DNA of 64,000 bases from Thalassobacter stenotrophicus. Lineage in GTDB: Bacteria > Pseudomonadota > Alphaproteobacteria > Rhodobacterales > Rhodobacteraceae. The stretch lies in the NCBI RefSeq assembly GCF_001458315.1, contig NZ_CYRX01000009.1:150518-214517 (forward strand). The letters are read 5' to 3'. The position numbers and the translations under genes were made by a program. Each line of letters opens with the position of its first letter. Within the stretch, counting starts at the first letter, position 1. Shown one piece after another: positions 49,423-58,908 of the stretch. The notes under the pieces are model-generated. The model was not told where the DNA came from and made no database searches. It saw only the letters and a list, made by a program, of their open reading frames with translations.

Positions 49423-50289
49423 CTATTCGGCGCGGATCAACGAGCCTGCGCCGTGATCTGTGAACAGTTCAAGCAGGGCGGCATTGGGGACACGTCCGTC
49501 TAAGATAACCACGGCCCGCACGCCTTGATCCAGCGCATCCATTGCCGTCTCGGTTTTGGGGATCATGCCGCCCGCGATGGTCCCGTCGGCGGTCATCTCG
49601 CGCACTTGTGCAGAGGTCATTTGTGTCACGACCTCGCCGCTTGCGTCTTTTACACCTGCTACGTCCGTGAGGAGCATTAGACGATCAGCCTTGAGCGCGC
49701 CTGCGATGGCACCAGCGGCGGTGTCGCCATTAATGTTGAAGGTCTCGCCGTTCTCGCCGGCGCCGATGGGGGCGATTACGGGGATCATCTCGGCTTGGAA
49801 TAGCTGCTGTAGCAGGCCTGGATCGACATGGGACGGTGTGCCGACAAAGCCCAATTCGGGGTCGGTTTGCGTGCAGGTCATCAGGCCCGCGTCTTTGCCG
49901 GATAGGCCCACGGCCTTGCCGCCTTGTGCATTGATCGCGGCTACGATGCGTTTGTTCACTTGGCCTGCCAAAACCATCTCAACGACTTCGACAGTCTCTG
50001 CATCGGTGACGCGTTTGCCGCGTACAAATGTCGACTGCACGCCCAATCGGTCTAGCAGCGCGTTAATCATTGGTCCGCCGCCATGCACAATCACAGGGTT
50101 TACACCAACGGTGCGCATTAACACTACGTCGCGGGCAAAGCTGGCCATTCCTTCGTCCGATCCCATCGCGTGGCCGCCCAATTTGATTACGACAATCGCC
50201 TCATCGTATCGGCGCAAATAGGGGAGCGCTTCGTTTAGTGTGCGGGCGGTGGCGATGTAGTCGCGGGTCATGGCAGTCTGCTTTTTCAT
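49423..50289 (-). CDS. argB: Acetylglutamate kinase
   Basis: ArgB phosphorylates N-acetylglutamate in arginine synthesis. The 288-residue product has [11 protein letters not shown] (phosphate binding), [29 protein letters not shown] and [10 protein letters not shown], and [10 protein letters not shown] near the end. It starts [15 protein letters not shown] at 50289. An internal ATG seven codons on is possible. In roseobacters argB often lies close to engB and yidC, as here, though an opposite-strand SDR gene is set between them. Confidence 0.94.
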   Translation of the reverse strand: MKKQTAMTRDYIATARTLNEALPYLRRYDEAIVVIKLGGHAMGSDEGMASFARDVVLMRTVGVNPVIVHGGGPMINALLDRLGVQSTFVRGKRVTDAETVEVVEMVLAGQVNKRIVAAINAQGGKAVGLSGKDAGLMTCTQTDPELGFVGTPSHVDPGLLQQLFQAEMIPVIAPIGAGENGETFNINGDTAAGAIAGALKADRLMLLTDVAGVKDASGEVVTQMTSAQVREMTADGTIAGGMIPKTETAMDALDQGVRAVVILDGRVPNAALLELFTDHGAGSLIRAE

Positions 50290-50401
50290 AGGGCGCGGCC
50301 TTGGGTAAAAGGTGGAGAGGTTCTAGCGCGGCCCCTGCGGAAGGGGAAGGGGCTTGTGCGACTCTTGCGAAAGGCGCAAGGGTGGGGCAGGAGTTTATGA
50401 T

Positions 50402-51130
50402 ATGTCACAACGCACTATGGTGTTGACCGGAGCCAGCCGAGGTATCGGCCACGCCACGGTTCAACGGTTCAGCAACGAAGGCTGGCGGGTGCTGACGTGC
50501 TCTCGTCATGCGTTTCCGAATGAATGTCCGTGGGGGTCTGGGGCGGAGAACCACGTTCAGATTGATCTGGCCGACCCCAAGGCCACGATGGCGGCGATCG
50601 ACGATATCCGCAGTCGTTTGGACGGCCGCTTAGATGCGCTGGTAAACAACGCAGGCATCTCGCCCAAGGCACCCGACGGGGGGCGTTTGAACACCCTTGA
50701 GACGGACCTGCGCACATGGGGTCAGGTGTTCCACGTTAACTTTTTCGCGTCTGTCGTGCTGGCCCGTGGTTTGAAGGATGAATTGGCGGCGGCCAAGGGA
50801 TCGGTCGTGAACGTGACCTCAATCGCTGGTAGCCGCGTGCATCCCTTCGCTGGGGCGGCCTATTCGACATCTAAGGCTGCATTGGCGGCTTTGACACGTG
50901 AAATGGCCCACGACTTTGGCCCATTGGGGGTGCGCGTGAACGCAATCGCACCGGGCGAGGTGGAGACCGCGATCCTCTCACCGGGCACCGACAAGATTGT
51001 GGAGCAATTGCCGATGCGCCGCCTTGGCCAACCCTCCGAGGTGGCCGCCGCGATCTTTTTCCTATGCTCTGACGAAAGCAGCTATATTTCCGGCACCGAG
51101 ATTGAGATCAACGGCGCCCAGCACGTCTAG
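50402..51130 (+). CDS. Short-chain dehydrogenase/reductase
   Basis: The protein is a classical NAD(P)-dependent SDR with unknown substrate. The 242-residue product starts MSQRTMVLTGASRGIGHAT with the TGxxxGIG cofactor motif; NNAGIS, the catalytic Ser in VTSIAGS and YSTSK (Tyr, Lys) follow. It ends in SYISGTEIEINGAQ. The ATG at 50402 has CAGGAG 8 nt upstream; the longer opening at 50354 would add a Cys-rich lead unlike any family member. It lies alone on the plus strand, with its stop abutting the engB stop. Confidence 0.87.
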   Translation: MSQRTMVLTGASRGIGHATVQRFSNEGWRVLTCSRHAFPNECPWGSGAENHVQIDLADPKATMAAIDDIRSRLDGRLDALVNNAGISPKAPDGGRLNTLETDLRTWGQVFHVNFFASVVLARGLKDELAAAKGSVVNVTSIAGSRVHPFAGAAYSTSKAALAALTREMAHDFGPLGVRVNAIAPGEVETAILSPGTDKIVEQLPMRRLGQPSEVAAAIFFLCSDESSYISGTEIEINGAQHV

Positions 51131-51784
51131 CTATTCCAGCCCTGCGATCAGGGCGCGCAGGTGGGCAATGCCCCAGCCTTTTTCGGACGAGGTCACCAAC
51201 AGTTCTGGGTAGGCGGCAGGGTGTTTCGTCAGTGCGCCACGTACTTGTGTCAGGACCTTGGTGCGATCCACCTCTTTGACCTTGTCGGCCTTGGTCAGGA
51301 TGACCTGAAATGTTACGGCGGCACTGTCGAGCAATGACATGATCTCATCGTCGACAGGTTTCACGCCGTGGCGCGCGTCAATGAGGACAAAGGCGCGACG
51401 CAGTGTGACGCGTCCTTGCAGGTAGTTCTTAAGCAGACGTTGCCATTTTTGCACAACCGCGACGGGTGCATTGGCGTAGCCGTAGCCGGGTACGTCCACA
51501 AGGAACAGCTCTGGCGAGACAGTGAAGTAGTTGATCTCTTGGGTGCGGCCGGGGGTGTTGGAGGTCCGCGCCAGTGCCTTGCGGCCGGTCACAGCATTGA
51601 TCAGGCTGGATTTCCCAACGTTGGATCGCCCCGCAAAACACACCTCAAGCCGGTCCGCAGGCGGCAAGCCGTCCATGGCCACAACGCCCTTGAGAAACTC
51701 AGTCTCAGACGCAAACAGCATGCGTCCTTTTTCAAGAAGGGCGGCATCAGGCTCGGGGGCCTCAGGGAAGGGGAGCGTGGACAT
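51131..51784 (-). CDS. engB: Ribosome biogenesis GTP-binding protein EngB/YsxC
   Basis: EngB is a GTPase needed for 50S assembly. The 217-residue product has G1 GRSNVGKSS near residue 53, G2 TSNTPGRTQ, G3 DVPGYGYA, and G4 LTKADK. The start chosen is the ATG at 51784, which overlaps the MOSC stop by one base (TGATG); a TTG one codon earlier is less likely. It is the last gene in the rpmH-to-engB run and ends back to back with the SDR. Confidence 0.93.
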   Translation of the reverse strand: MSTLPFPEAPEPDAALLEKGRMLFASETEFLKGVVAMDGLPPADRLEVCFAGRSNVGKSSLINAVTGRKALARTSNTPGRTQEINYFTVSPELFLVDVPGYGYANAPVAVVQKWQRLLKNYLQGRVTLRRAFVLIDARHGVKPVDDEIMSLLDSAAVTFQVILTKADKVKEVDRTKVLTQVRGALTKHPAAYPELLVTSSEKGWGIAHLRALIAGLE

Positions 51785-52524
51785 CAAAGTACCTCAACGG
51801 TGTCACCCGTAGCGATTTCACCGCCTTGGATGCATTTCAAATAGACGCCAAAATGTTGGTGCCCCCAGGTGTCATTCAGAGCACCCAGTGTGTTTGCGTC
51901 GATGCGCCCAGTTTCGGGGTTGGCCATGGTGGCTCTGCACCGAGTGATCGGCTCTTGCACGTGAAAGCGTGCACCGCCGATCCGAATATCGTGGCCGACC
52001 CAGTCGAATTCTTCCCACGGAGCCAGCCCATCGACCCACAGGTTGCCACGCCACCGCTGCTGCGACAACGGCTGCCCAACAGCTTGGCCTACGGCGCGGT
52101 TGCTGGCAGGATTGCACAGCGAAACGGACGCGTAGTCAGTGTCCGTCATGCTGTGGTTTTCAACCCGGATAATCCCGGTAGAGGCTGCGCGATCGGTGGG
52201 CATCAACGGAGCGACCCATTCAATAAACGCGTCAGCGTCGGCATCGGGATCAAACGTGATGCTGGGACGCTCGGGGTGGTGCAGGGTAATGGTTCCTGCC
52301 TCGGCATCCCACGCGCTGCTTATCGCCATTAATGCAGGGGCTTTGCCGCCGCGTGAAAAGTTGGCGCAAGGGCTCCAACCGGTGATCGGTTTGCTGGCTT
52401 CATGTGTGACAGCCCACCGACGATCCCCGGGTAGGGTGCCGCCGGTGAGTACCACGATCCGTTCCAATGCTTCGCGTCCATGAGCCTTGATCGGGTGGCG
52501 CCAGATCTCAGCTAGATGCGGCAT
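51784..52524 (-). CDS. MOSC-domain protein
   Basis: MOSC domains carry sulfur for molybdenum cofactor or related enzymes. The 246-residue product starts MPHLAEIWRHPIKAHGRE and has the beta-barrel core with GDRRWAVTHE and ITRCRATMANPETG, which holds the Cys expected to bear sulfur. I prefer the ATG at 52524, with AAGGG about 9 nt upstream, over a GTG at 52530 that overlaps the yidC stop. It lies between yidC and engB as in many roseobacters. Confidence 0.83.
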   Translation of the reverse strand: MPHLAEIWRHPIKAHGREALERIVVLTGGTLPGDRRWAVTHEASKPITGWSPCANFSRGGKAPALMAISSAWDAEAGTITLHHPERPSITFDPDADADAFIEWVAPLMPTDRAASTGIIRVENHSMTDTDYASVSLCNPASNRAVGQAVGQPLSQQRWRGNLWVDGLAPWEEFDWVGHDIRIGGARFHVQEPITRCRATMANPETGRIDANTLGALNDTWGHQHFGVYLKCIQGGEIATGDTVEVL

Positions 52525-52526
52525 GG

Positions 52527-54374
52527 TCACTTACCCTTTGGTTTTTTGTTGGCGTTTGCCGTGGCATCTTTGGGGGTCTTCTTGAAACCGCCCTTGATGT
52601 TGCCCCAAAGGTCCGGCGTGTAGCCTTGGCTGCGCATGATCGCGTACTGCTGCATGAATGTGATCGTGTTGTTCGCGATCCAGTACACCACCAGACCCGA
52701 TGCAAAACCGCCAAGCATGAACATGAACACCCAAGGCAGCCACGCAAAAATCATTTGCTGTGTGGGGTCTGTTGGTGCTGGGTTCAGCTTTTGCTGGAAC
52801 CACATCGAGATACCAAGCAGGAGTGGTAGGATGCCGATAAAGATCAGCGCCATAAAGCTTTCTGGGTTTGGTGCTGCGTTTGGCAACAGGCCGTAGAGGT
52901 TGATGATGGACGTTGGATCGGGTGCGGAAAGGTCGCGGAACGGTCCGAACCATGCGGCGTGGCGCAATTCGATCGTGACGAAAATCACCTTATAGAGCGA
53001 GAAGAAGATTGGGATTTGCAGCAAGATCGGCAGGCAACCCGAGGCTGGGTTCACCTTTTCGGTCTTGTACAGTTCCATCATTTCTTTTTGGAGCTTTTCG
53101 CGGTTGTCGCCAGCGCGCTCCTTGATCTTTTCCATCTCAGGCTGAAGTTCTTTCATCTTAGCCATGGAGACGTAGGATTTGAACGCCAGTGGCAGCAGGA
53201 TCGCTTTGATCCCGAAGGTCAGTGCGATAATTGCCCAGCCCATGTTGCCGATCATCAGGTTGAGCCAGTGCAGGGCCACAAAAATCGGCTTGGTCAGGAA
53301 ATAGAACCAACCCCAGTCGATGCTGTCCACAAAACCTTCGACGTTTTTGTCGTTTTGGTAGCTGCGGATGGCTTCCCATTCCTTGGCGCCGGCAAAGAGC
53401 TTGGTGCTGACCTCGGCACTTGTGCCCGGCGCGATGGACATCGTCGGCAGGCGGGCTTCAGTCTGATAGATGTCAGCGCTTGCGACATACTTGGTCACCG
53501 AGGTGAAGGGCTGGCCATCACCGGGGATTAGCGTCGTCATCCAGTATTTATCTGTAAAGCCGATCCAGCCGTTGCCGGCGACTTCTTGCACATCGGCCTG
53601 AGCGCCTTCGCGGGGCAGCACGTCAAGGTCGGTCATGTCGTCGTAGTCGACCTCGGACAGGGTGCCGTCGGATTTGCGCACCACACCTTCGTGAAGGATG
53701 AAGAAGTTAACCGTGTCAGGCTGACCGTGCCGCGCAACGATGCCGTAGGGGGCCATACGCGCCTCAACGGTGCCGGTGTTTTCAACGCTTTGTGAGACGG
53801 TGAACATGTAGTCTTCGTCGATTTCAAACGTGCGACGGAAGATCAGGCCCGCGCCATTGTCCCAGCGGATCGTGACGGGTGAGGTTGGTGTGAGCGTCGT
53901 GCCGCGCTCGACCTGCCATGCTGTGGCCGCGCCCGGGACTTGGTCAAAGCCGAGATCGCCGCCCGGGGCCCAGCCGTACAGTGCATAATACGCGTCCGCG
54001 CCGCCCACGGGCGAGAGCAGAGTGACAATCGGGCTGTCGTCTTCGAGGGTCTCGTTATAATCTTTGAGCGCCAGATCATCGAGGCGACCGCCTGTCAGGG
54101 AAATCGAACCTTCGAGGCGGGGCGTTTCGATGTCGATGCGCTGGGTCGAGCCAAGCGCTTGGGCGCGTGATTGCTCAGGCGTGACCGCCAAGCTTGGGAT
54201 TGCAACGCCGGTATCTTGAGCTGCAGGTGGAAGGACAGCGGTGCCATCAGCGGCGGTTGTCACAGTCGGTGCCTGGGCCTGGGGCTCTTCCGGTGGGAAG
54301 AGGACAAACCAGACCAAGATCACCAAAAAGCTTAGTGCGGTGGCAAGGATGAGGTTCTTGTTTTGGTCGTCCAT
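52527..54374 (-). CDS. yidC: Membrane protein insertase YidC
   Basis: YidC inserts and folds inner-membrane proteins, alone or with SecYEG. The 615-residue product starts MDDQNKNLILATALSFLVI with the first membrane helix. A large periplasmic domain (about 60-330) follows, then the core helices from WGWFYFLTKPIFVALHWL on. The conserved PASGCLPILLQIPIFFSLYKVI segment and a basic C-terminal tail end it. I chose the ATG at 54374 because the family begins with MDDQNKN; an in-frame ATG at 54416 is 14 codons earlier. Confidence 0.95.
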   Translation of the reverse strand: MDDQNKNLILATALSFLVILVWFVLFPPEEPQAQAPTVTTAADGTAVLPPAAQDTGVAIPSLAVTPEQSRAQALGSTQRIDIETPRLEGSISLTGGRLDDLALKDYNETLEDDSPIVTLLSPVGGADAYYALYGWAPGGDLGFDQVPGAATAWQVERGTTLTPTSPVTIRWDNGAGLIFRRTFEIDEDYMFTVSQSVENTGTVEARMAPYGIVARHGQPDTVNFFILHEGVVRKSDGTLSEVDYDDMTDLDVLPREGAQADVQEVAGNGWIGFTDKYWMTTLIPGDGQPFTSVTKYVASADIYQTEARLPTMSIAPGTSAEVSTKLFAGAKEWEAIRSYQNDKNVEGFVDSIDWGWFYFLTKPIFVALHWLNLMIGNMGWAIIALTFGIKAILLPLAFKSYVSMAKMKELQPEMEKIKERAGDNREKLQKEMMELYKTEKVNPASGCLPILLQIPIFFSLYKVIFVTIELRHAAWFGPFRDLSAPDPTSIINLYGLLPNAAPNPESFMALIFIGILPLLLGISMWFQQKLNPAPTDPTQQMIFAWLPWVFMFMLGGFASGLVVYWIANNTITFMQQYAIMRSQGYTPDLWGNIKGGFKKTPKDATANANKKPKGK

Positions 54375-54516
54375 TCTGTGCGCATCCCCGGCAGTCATTT
54401 GGTCCCCGGTGTTCAATAGCGGCAGGGGCCAAAGGTCAAGCGCTTTCCCGTCGCAGGTAGGGCGCTACGCCTATGTTCGGCGATCAAAATGTGGGGAGGT
54501 CAGGTTGTGTTTCGCA

Positions 54517-56052
54517 TCAGCCTAAGCGGCGATTGCCAATCCTTGTGTTTGTGATTTTGGCGTTGTGGGCGCTGACCCAACCGATGGTGTCCTCGAAGGG
54601 CATCGGTTTTGCGATGCCGTAGCCTTGCACATGGGCGCAACCAAGTTGGGCGAGTGTGCTGTGTTCACCCGGGGTTTCGACCCCTTCGGCGAGGGTTTCG
54701 ATGCGCAACTGCTCGGCCATCGATAGGATCGCCGCCACAAGTCGCTTTTGGTTTGGGTCCGTGTCGACGTTTGCCACAAACGATTTGTCGATCTTGATGC
54801 GCCCCACGCCAAACCGAGCGATGTGCGAGATAGAGGCGTGGCCTGTTCCAAAGTCATCCAAGTCCATCCGAAATCCGGCCCCCCGCAAGGTGCGCAAGTT
54901 GCGGATAATGGCATCGTCACCATCCTGAAGTGTCACTGTTTCGAGGATTTCGATGCAGATACGTTCCGGGTTTTGGTCAAAGCGGTCCACTTGCCAGATG
55001 ATCCGGTCTGCAAGACGCGGGTCGCGCAGTTCTTCTACCGAAAGGTTGATCGACACGCTTTGCACCCGCAGGCCTGCGGTGTCCCATGACTTTAGGGCTT
55101 TTAGGCTGTGCAGCAAAATCACTTCGCCAAGCTGCGAAAATGCATGGCTTGCTGCAACGGCTGGTAAAAATTGCTTTGGCGACAAGATACCCAACTCCGG
55201 GTGATGCCAGCGTGCCAGTGCCTCAAACCCGCTGAGAATGCCTGTGTCGGTTGACAATTGCGGCTGAAACCATGGCCGGATCGCACCCGTGGCGAGGGCC
55301 GCGTGGACTTGTCCCGCCAGCTGATGCTCAACCTCGACGTCTTTTTGCATTTGTTTCGTGAATGAGCGGACGCCGCCATCGTTTGCGCGGTGTGCCGCGC
55401 GCAAGGCGCAGTCTGCGGCCGCTACGATAGCTGCGCCTGTGGGGGCGGGGCTTCGTTCATCTAGGCACAGGCCAATGGCGCTGTGAAAATGGAGAGTTTG
55501 CCCCTCAAGTGCGATGGGTTCGCTCACGCATGATTGGAGCCGCTCGACGATCGACAGAACAATATCAAGATCGGCGCGCGGGATGGGTTGAAGCAAGACC
55601 CCGAAAATGTTGTCGCCGCAACGGGCCACGATATCGGTGTCGCGGACACACAAAGCCAATCGTTTCTGCACGCGGGTAAATACGTCATCCGTGAACTTGC
55701 TGCGCCATTCACCGCCAACCATCAGGTGTGGATCCACTTCGATGAGCATTACAGCCGTGGATGTGTTGGTGCCCGCGCAAAACGACATCAGGGCATCTGC
55801 ATCATCCACAAAGAGGTCGCGGTCCGTTTGAGGTGCTGCCTCGGGGGGCGATGCCATTGAGGCTATGGCCCACTTTCGCAAGTAGTATAGGGCGGGCAGG
55901 CCCAAAGCTGCCACCGATAGCCCTGCGATTTCACCTACCGTCAAGCCAACCGCCACCGCACCCAAAAGCACGAAGATGGGAAACGTCGCGGCTATTTCCC
56001 AGCGTTGTAGGGCCGCCCGCAATCGGGCGGGTCGGGCAGATGTTCGGTGCAT
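54517..56052 (-). CDS. EAL-domain c-di-GMP phosphodiesterase with degenerate GGDEF
   Basis: The 511-residue product has two N-terminal membrane helices (about 20-60), a cyclase-like domain (about 75-235) and an EAL domain (about 245-505). The cyclase signature is broken: where GGDEF is expected one reads CGDNIF, so it should not make c-di-GMP. The EAL domain keeps FEALARW, INLSVEEL, IEILETVT, LDDFGTGHAS, KIDKSF and LAEGVETPGE, so hydrolysis of c-di-GMP is likely. It sits between ttcA and yidC in a run of membrane-protein and ribosome genes, an unusual place for a signalling enzyme. Confidence 0.87.
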   Translation of the reverse strand: MHRTSARPARLRAALQRWEIAATFPIFVLLGAVAVGLTVGEIAGLSVAALGLPALYYLRKWAIASMASPPEAAPQTDRDLFVDDADALMSFCAGTNTSTAVMLIEVDPHLMVGGEWRSKFTDDVFTRVQKRLALCVRDTDIVARCGDNIFGVLLQPIPRADLDIVLSIVERLQSCVSEPIALEGQTLHFHSAIGLCLDERSPAPTGAAIVAAADCALRAAHRANDGGVRSFTKQMQKDVEVEHQLAGQVHAALATGAIRPWFQPQLSTDTGILSGFEALARWHHPELGILSPKQFLPAVAASHAFSQLGEVILLHSLKALKSWDTAGLRVQSVSINLSVEELRDPRLADRIIWQVDRFDQNPERICIEILETVTLQDGDDAIIRNLRTLRGAGFRMDLDDFGTGHASISHIARFGVGRIKIDKSFVANVDTDPNQKRLVAAILSMAEQLRIETLAEGVETPGEHSTLAQLGCAHVQGYGIAKPMPFEDTIGWVSAHNAKITNTRIGNRRLG

Positions 56053-56113
56053 GGGTCACTCCTCGGGCTCGCAGTCTGATGCCAAGTGTTAACCCGTGTT
56101 GCTGACCGTTTGC

Positions 56114-56980
56114 TTAACGCAGCTCGGGGACCTGTTTATCATTTCCCTCAAATTCGCCAGATCTCATGAGACCGGCGAAATCAAACAGCTCAGGGTCCAG
56201 CAAATGCGAGGGACGGGCCTGCATGAGCGCCGAGAACATTTTTGCACGGCGACCGGGGATTTTTTCCTCCCACCCGTCGAGCATGGCTTTGATGACTTGG
56301 CGTTGCAGGCCATCTTGCGAACCACACAGATCGCAGGGAATAATCGGATAGTTCAAAGCCTTGGCAAAGGCGTCGCAATCCGCCTCGGCCACGTGGGCCA
56401 AGGGCCGCAGGACAAACAAATCCCCGTCATCATTCAACAGCTTGGGCGGCATTGTCGCCAGCTTGCCGCCATGAAAGAGGTTCAAAAAGAACGTCTCAAG
56501 GATGTCGTCGCGATGATGGCCAAGCACGACGGCCGAACAGCCTTCTTCGCGGGCAACGCGGTAAAGATTGCCGCGCCGTAGCCGCGAACACAGCGCGCAA
56601 AACGTCCGGCCCGCCGGGACTTTGTCGACGACGATGGAATAGGTGTCTTGGTATTCGATCCGGTGCGGCACGCCACGTTCCTCTAGAAACGCAGGCAGGA
56701 CCGTGGCCGGAAAGCCGGGCTGCCCCTGATCAAGGTTGCAGGCCAAGATATCCACGGGCAACAGGCCGCGCCATTGCAGCTCAGCCAATACGGCGAGCAG
56801 CGTGTAGCTATCCTTGCCACCCGACAAGCAGACCAGCCACCGCGTGCCCGGCTCAATCATGCCATACCGCTCAATCGCTTCGCGTGTGTCGCGGACCAGC
56901 CGTTTACGCAGTTTCTTGAAGGCAGTGGTTTTCGGGGCCCCGGCAAAGAGCGGGTGAATGTCGCTGTCGTCGTCAAGCAT
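56114..56980 (-). CDS. ttcA: tRNA 2-thiocytidine biosynthesis protein TtcA
   Basis: TtcA makes 2-thiocytidine at position 32 of certain tRNAs. The 288-residue product has the PP-loop LSGGKDSY near residue 53, a [10 protein letters not shown] motif and a PCDLCG motif holding the Cys residues for the 4Fe-4S cluster, and [13 protein letters not shown] between them. tRNA-Arg species are among known TtcA substrates in enterobacteria. It follows yidD by 111 nt on the same strand. Confidence 0.93.
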   Translation of the reverse strand: MLDDDSDIHPLFAGAPKTTAFKKLRKRLVRDTREAIERYGMIEPGTRWLVCLSGGKDSYTLLAVLAELQWRGLLPVDILACNLDQGQPGFPATVLPAFLEERGVPHRIEYQDTYSIVVDKVPAGRTFCALCSRLRRGNLYRVAREEGCSAVVLGHHRDDILETFFLNLFHGGKLATMPPKLLNDDGDLFVLRPLAHVAEADCDAFAKALNYPIIPCDLCGSQDGLQRQVIKAMLDGWEEKIPGRRAKMFSALMQARPSHLLDPELFDFAGLMRSGEFEGNDKQVPELR

Positions 56981-57091
56981 GATCGTTGCTCCTGTGCGTG
57001 CCCGTCTGCGGGATATGACGCGCTGCTACACTAGATGCGGGGCTTGGAAAAGAAAGACATCGGTAGGCGCGCTATTTCGCATGTCCGCGCA

Positions 57092-57313
57092 TTAGTCGGG
57101 TACGTCATCCACGCCATGCCCGCCCCAAGGGTGACAGCGCAGAATGCGTCGAAACGCGAGCCACCCGCCTTTGAGCCCGCCGTGCTTGGACAGAGCTTCA
57201 AGCGCATAGGCCGAGCATGTCGGATCGTAGCGGCAGTTGAACCCCACAATAGGTGAGAAAACTGCACGGTACGCGCGAACCGGTAAGGAAAAGACCCATG
57301 CAAGCGGCGTCAT
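57092..57313 (-). CDS. yidD: Membrane protein insertion efficiency factor YidD
   Basis: YidD helps YidC-dependent insertion of membrane proteins. The 73-residue product has [23 protein letters not shown] and [19 protein letters not shown], the two hallmark segments with three conserved Cys. The start at 57313 overlaps the rnpA stop by four bases (ATGA). The order rpmH-rnpA-yidD-yidC is near universal; here ttcA and an EAL gene are set before yidC. Confidence 0.94.
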   Translation of the reverse strand: MTPLAWVFSLPVRAYRAVFSPIVGFNCRYDPTCSAYALEALSKHGGLKGGWLAFRRILRCHPWGGHGVDDVPD

Positions 57314-57693
57314 TTGCCATGTACCTTGCTGAGCGCGCGCCGCAGGTCCGAGAGCAGGTCTTGGAAATCACGTGCCGCTGTTTGGTTGGCGCGGCCGATC
57401 AGGACATAGTCCCAGCCGGGCTGTCCGTGGTGCAGCAGGATAAGACGCGCGGCTTCCCGCAGGCGGCGCTTGGCGCGGTTACGAGCAACGGCATTGCCGA
57501 CCTTTTTGGAACACGTGTAGCCGACGCGCAAAGCGACATCTTCATCGCGGCGATTGTACGCCTGCAACAAAAATGACCCGGCAGGCACGCGGTGGCCCCG
57601 GGCGGCGCGCAGAAAATCGGCACGCTTTTTGAGTACGCATAAAGAAACCGCCGGTGTCCCTTTGGTCCGGGGCACCGGCGGCTCAACACTCAT
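57310..57693 (-). CDS. rnpA: Ribonuclease P protein component
   Basis: RnpA is the protein partner of RNase P RNA, which matures tRNA 5' ends. The 127-residue product has the RNR signature in [15 protein letters not shown], the [11 protein letters not shown] strand and [16 protein letters not shown]. About 20 residues precede the usual start, so an internal start is possible; [12 protein letters not shown] matches typical N-termini. rpmH lies 13 nt upstream and yidD overlaps its end by four bases. Confidence 0.93.
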   Translation of the reverse strand: MSVEPPVPRTKGTPAVSLCVLKKRADFLRAARGHRVPAGSFLLQAYNRRDEDVALRVGYTCSKKVGNAVARNRAKRRLREAARLILLHHGQPGWDYVLIGRANQTAARDFQDLLSDLRRALSKVHGK

Positions 57694-57706
57694 CGCTACG
57701 AGGCCC

Positions 57707-57841
57707 TTAGGCGCTCAGCGATTTCCGGCCGCGTGCGCGGCGTGCGTTCAGAATCTTACGACCAGCTTTGGTGGCCATGCGCGCACGGAAGCCGTGACGG
57801 TTTTTGCGAACGCGGTTGGACGGTTGAAACGTGCGTTTCAT
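57707..57841 (-). CDS. rpmH: 50S ribosomal protein L34
   Basis: L34 is the smallest basic protein of the 50S subunit. The 44-residue product reads [18 protein letters not shown] and ends [12 protein letters not shown]. The ATG at 57841 has AGGAG 7 nt upstream. The longer in-frame opening has no family match. It heads the minus-strand run ending at engB and has a clear promoter at 57906-57934. Confidence 0.96.
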   Translation of the reverse strand: MKRTFQPSNRVRKNRHGFRARMATKAGRKILNARRARGRKSLSA

Positions 57842-57905
57842 GTCGGTGCTCCTATCAAGTCGGTGCCCGGATGGGATTCGACAGGCGTTAATCTCGTGAA
57901 GCCGC

Positions 57906-57934
57906 TGCATAAGCGTGGGGAGGGGACCTGTCAA
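57906..57934 (-). promoter_or_regulatory. Promoter of the rpmH operon
   Basis: On the minus strand TTGACA (57934-57929), a 17-bp spacer and TATGCA (57911-57906). It is the strongest promoter read in the window and predicts a leader of about 60 nt before rpmH. Confidence 0.65.
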
Positions 57935-57996
57935 CGGCGTGCGGGTGTAGAATGTTACATCTTTTGTGCTGATTTGCGTGTTTGGCCCAAGGTTTG

Positions 57997-58013
57997 GTGA
58001 CACGCTTTGTCAC
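57997..58013. promoter_or_regulatory. Inverted repeat between rpmH and the TVP38 gene
   Basis: GTGACA (57997-58002), five bases and TGTCAC (58008-58013), within TTTG...CAAA flanks. It could be an operator for either divergent gene. The rest of 57842-58158 holds the rpmH promoter and a weak TTGACC at 58025-58030. Confidence 0.35.
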
Positions 58014-58158
58014 AAACCCCTGTTTTGACCCCGAATCCCATCACCTGACATCACCCCCGCGTGAGGTTGGCTATCTCCCGCACCTTGCATGAGGCATCAA
58101 GGCTGCAACGAAAGCCAATTCGGCTCACGATCTTAGATTTACCAAGGAAATTATTCCG

Positions 58159-58908
58159 ATGACTGATACACACCAACAAATGCCACAAGATACGCCCAAG
58201 AAAAGCACGCTGGTAAAGAACCTGCCGCTGATTGCTATTCTCACCGTCGCCGCCGTTGGGGCCTATGCTCTGCGCGATACGCTGTCGTTTCAAACGCTTG
58301 CGGACAACCGCGAATCGCTTATCGGATTTCGGGACGCAAATTACCTGCTGACCGCGTTGGCCTTTGTCGGGGCGTATATTGTGATCGTGGGCTTTTCACT
58401 GCCGGGTGCGGCGATTGCCACGCTGACGGGCGGTTTTTTGTTCGGACTGTTTCCGGGCGTTTTGTTTAACGCAGGGGCCGCGACCATTGGCGCCACGGCG
58501 ATTTTCCTCGCGGCGAAGTCAGGCTTAGGGGACAAGATGTCCGCCAAGTTGGACGCATCCGAAGGGGCCGTGCGCAAAATCAAAGACGGCATCAAAGAGG
58601 ATGAGGTTTCCTACCTCTTCATAATGCGCCTTGTCCCTGCCGTGCCGTTCTTTGTGGCCAACCTGATCCCCGCGTTCATGGGGGTTTCGCTTAAACGCTA
58701 CGTGTTCACAACGTTTTTCGGCATCCTACCGGGTGGCTTGGTCTACACATGGGTGGGTGCGGGCCTTGGTGAGGTGTTTGCTCGCGGTGAGACGCCTAAC
58801 CTTGGCATCATTTTTGAGCCCCATGTCATGGGCCCCATTCTTGGGCTGGCTGCTCTCTCGGTCCTGCCAATTATCCTCAAAAAGTTCCGCAAAGGCTCGG
58901 CACAATGA
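58159..58908 (+). CDS. TVP38/TMEM64 (VTT/DedA-like) membrane protein
   Basis: VTT-domain proteins are polytopic membrane proteins linked to lipid scrambling or export; the bacterial role is unsettled. The 249-residue product has about five helices, GFSLPGAAIATLTGGFLFG and RLVPAVPFFVANLIPAFMG, the paired re-entrant-loop motifs, and PGGLVYTWVGAGLG. AAGGA lies upstream of the start at 58159. Its stop overlaps the next gene by four bases (ATGA), and in some bacteria the two are fused in one protein, so they probably act together. Confidence 0.87.
   Translation: MTDTHQQMPQDTPKKSTLVKNLPLIAILTVAAVGAYALRDTLSFQTLADNRESLIGFRDANYLLTALAFVGAYIVIVGFSLPGAAIATLTGGFLFGLFPGVLFNAGAATIGATAIFLAAKSGLGDKMSAKLDASEGAVRKIKDGIKEDEVSYLFIMRLVPAVPFFVANLIPAFMGVSLKRYVFTTFFGILPGGLVYTWVGAGLGEVFARGETPNLGIIFEPHVMGPILGLAALSVLPIILKKFRKGSAQ

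Noticed and set aside
57842..58158. A replication origin near rpmH-rnpA
   Set aside because: No cluster of DnaA boxes and no dnaA or dnaN gene; only a promoter and one inverted repeat.
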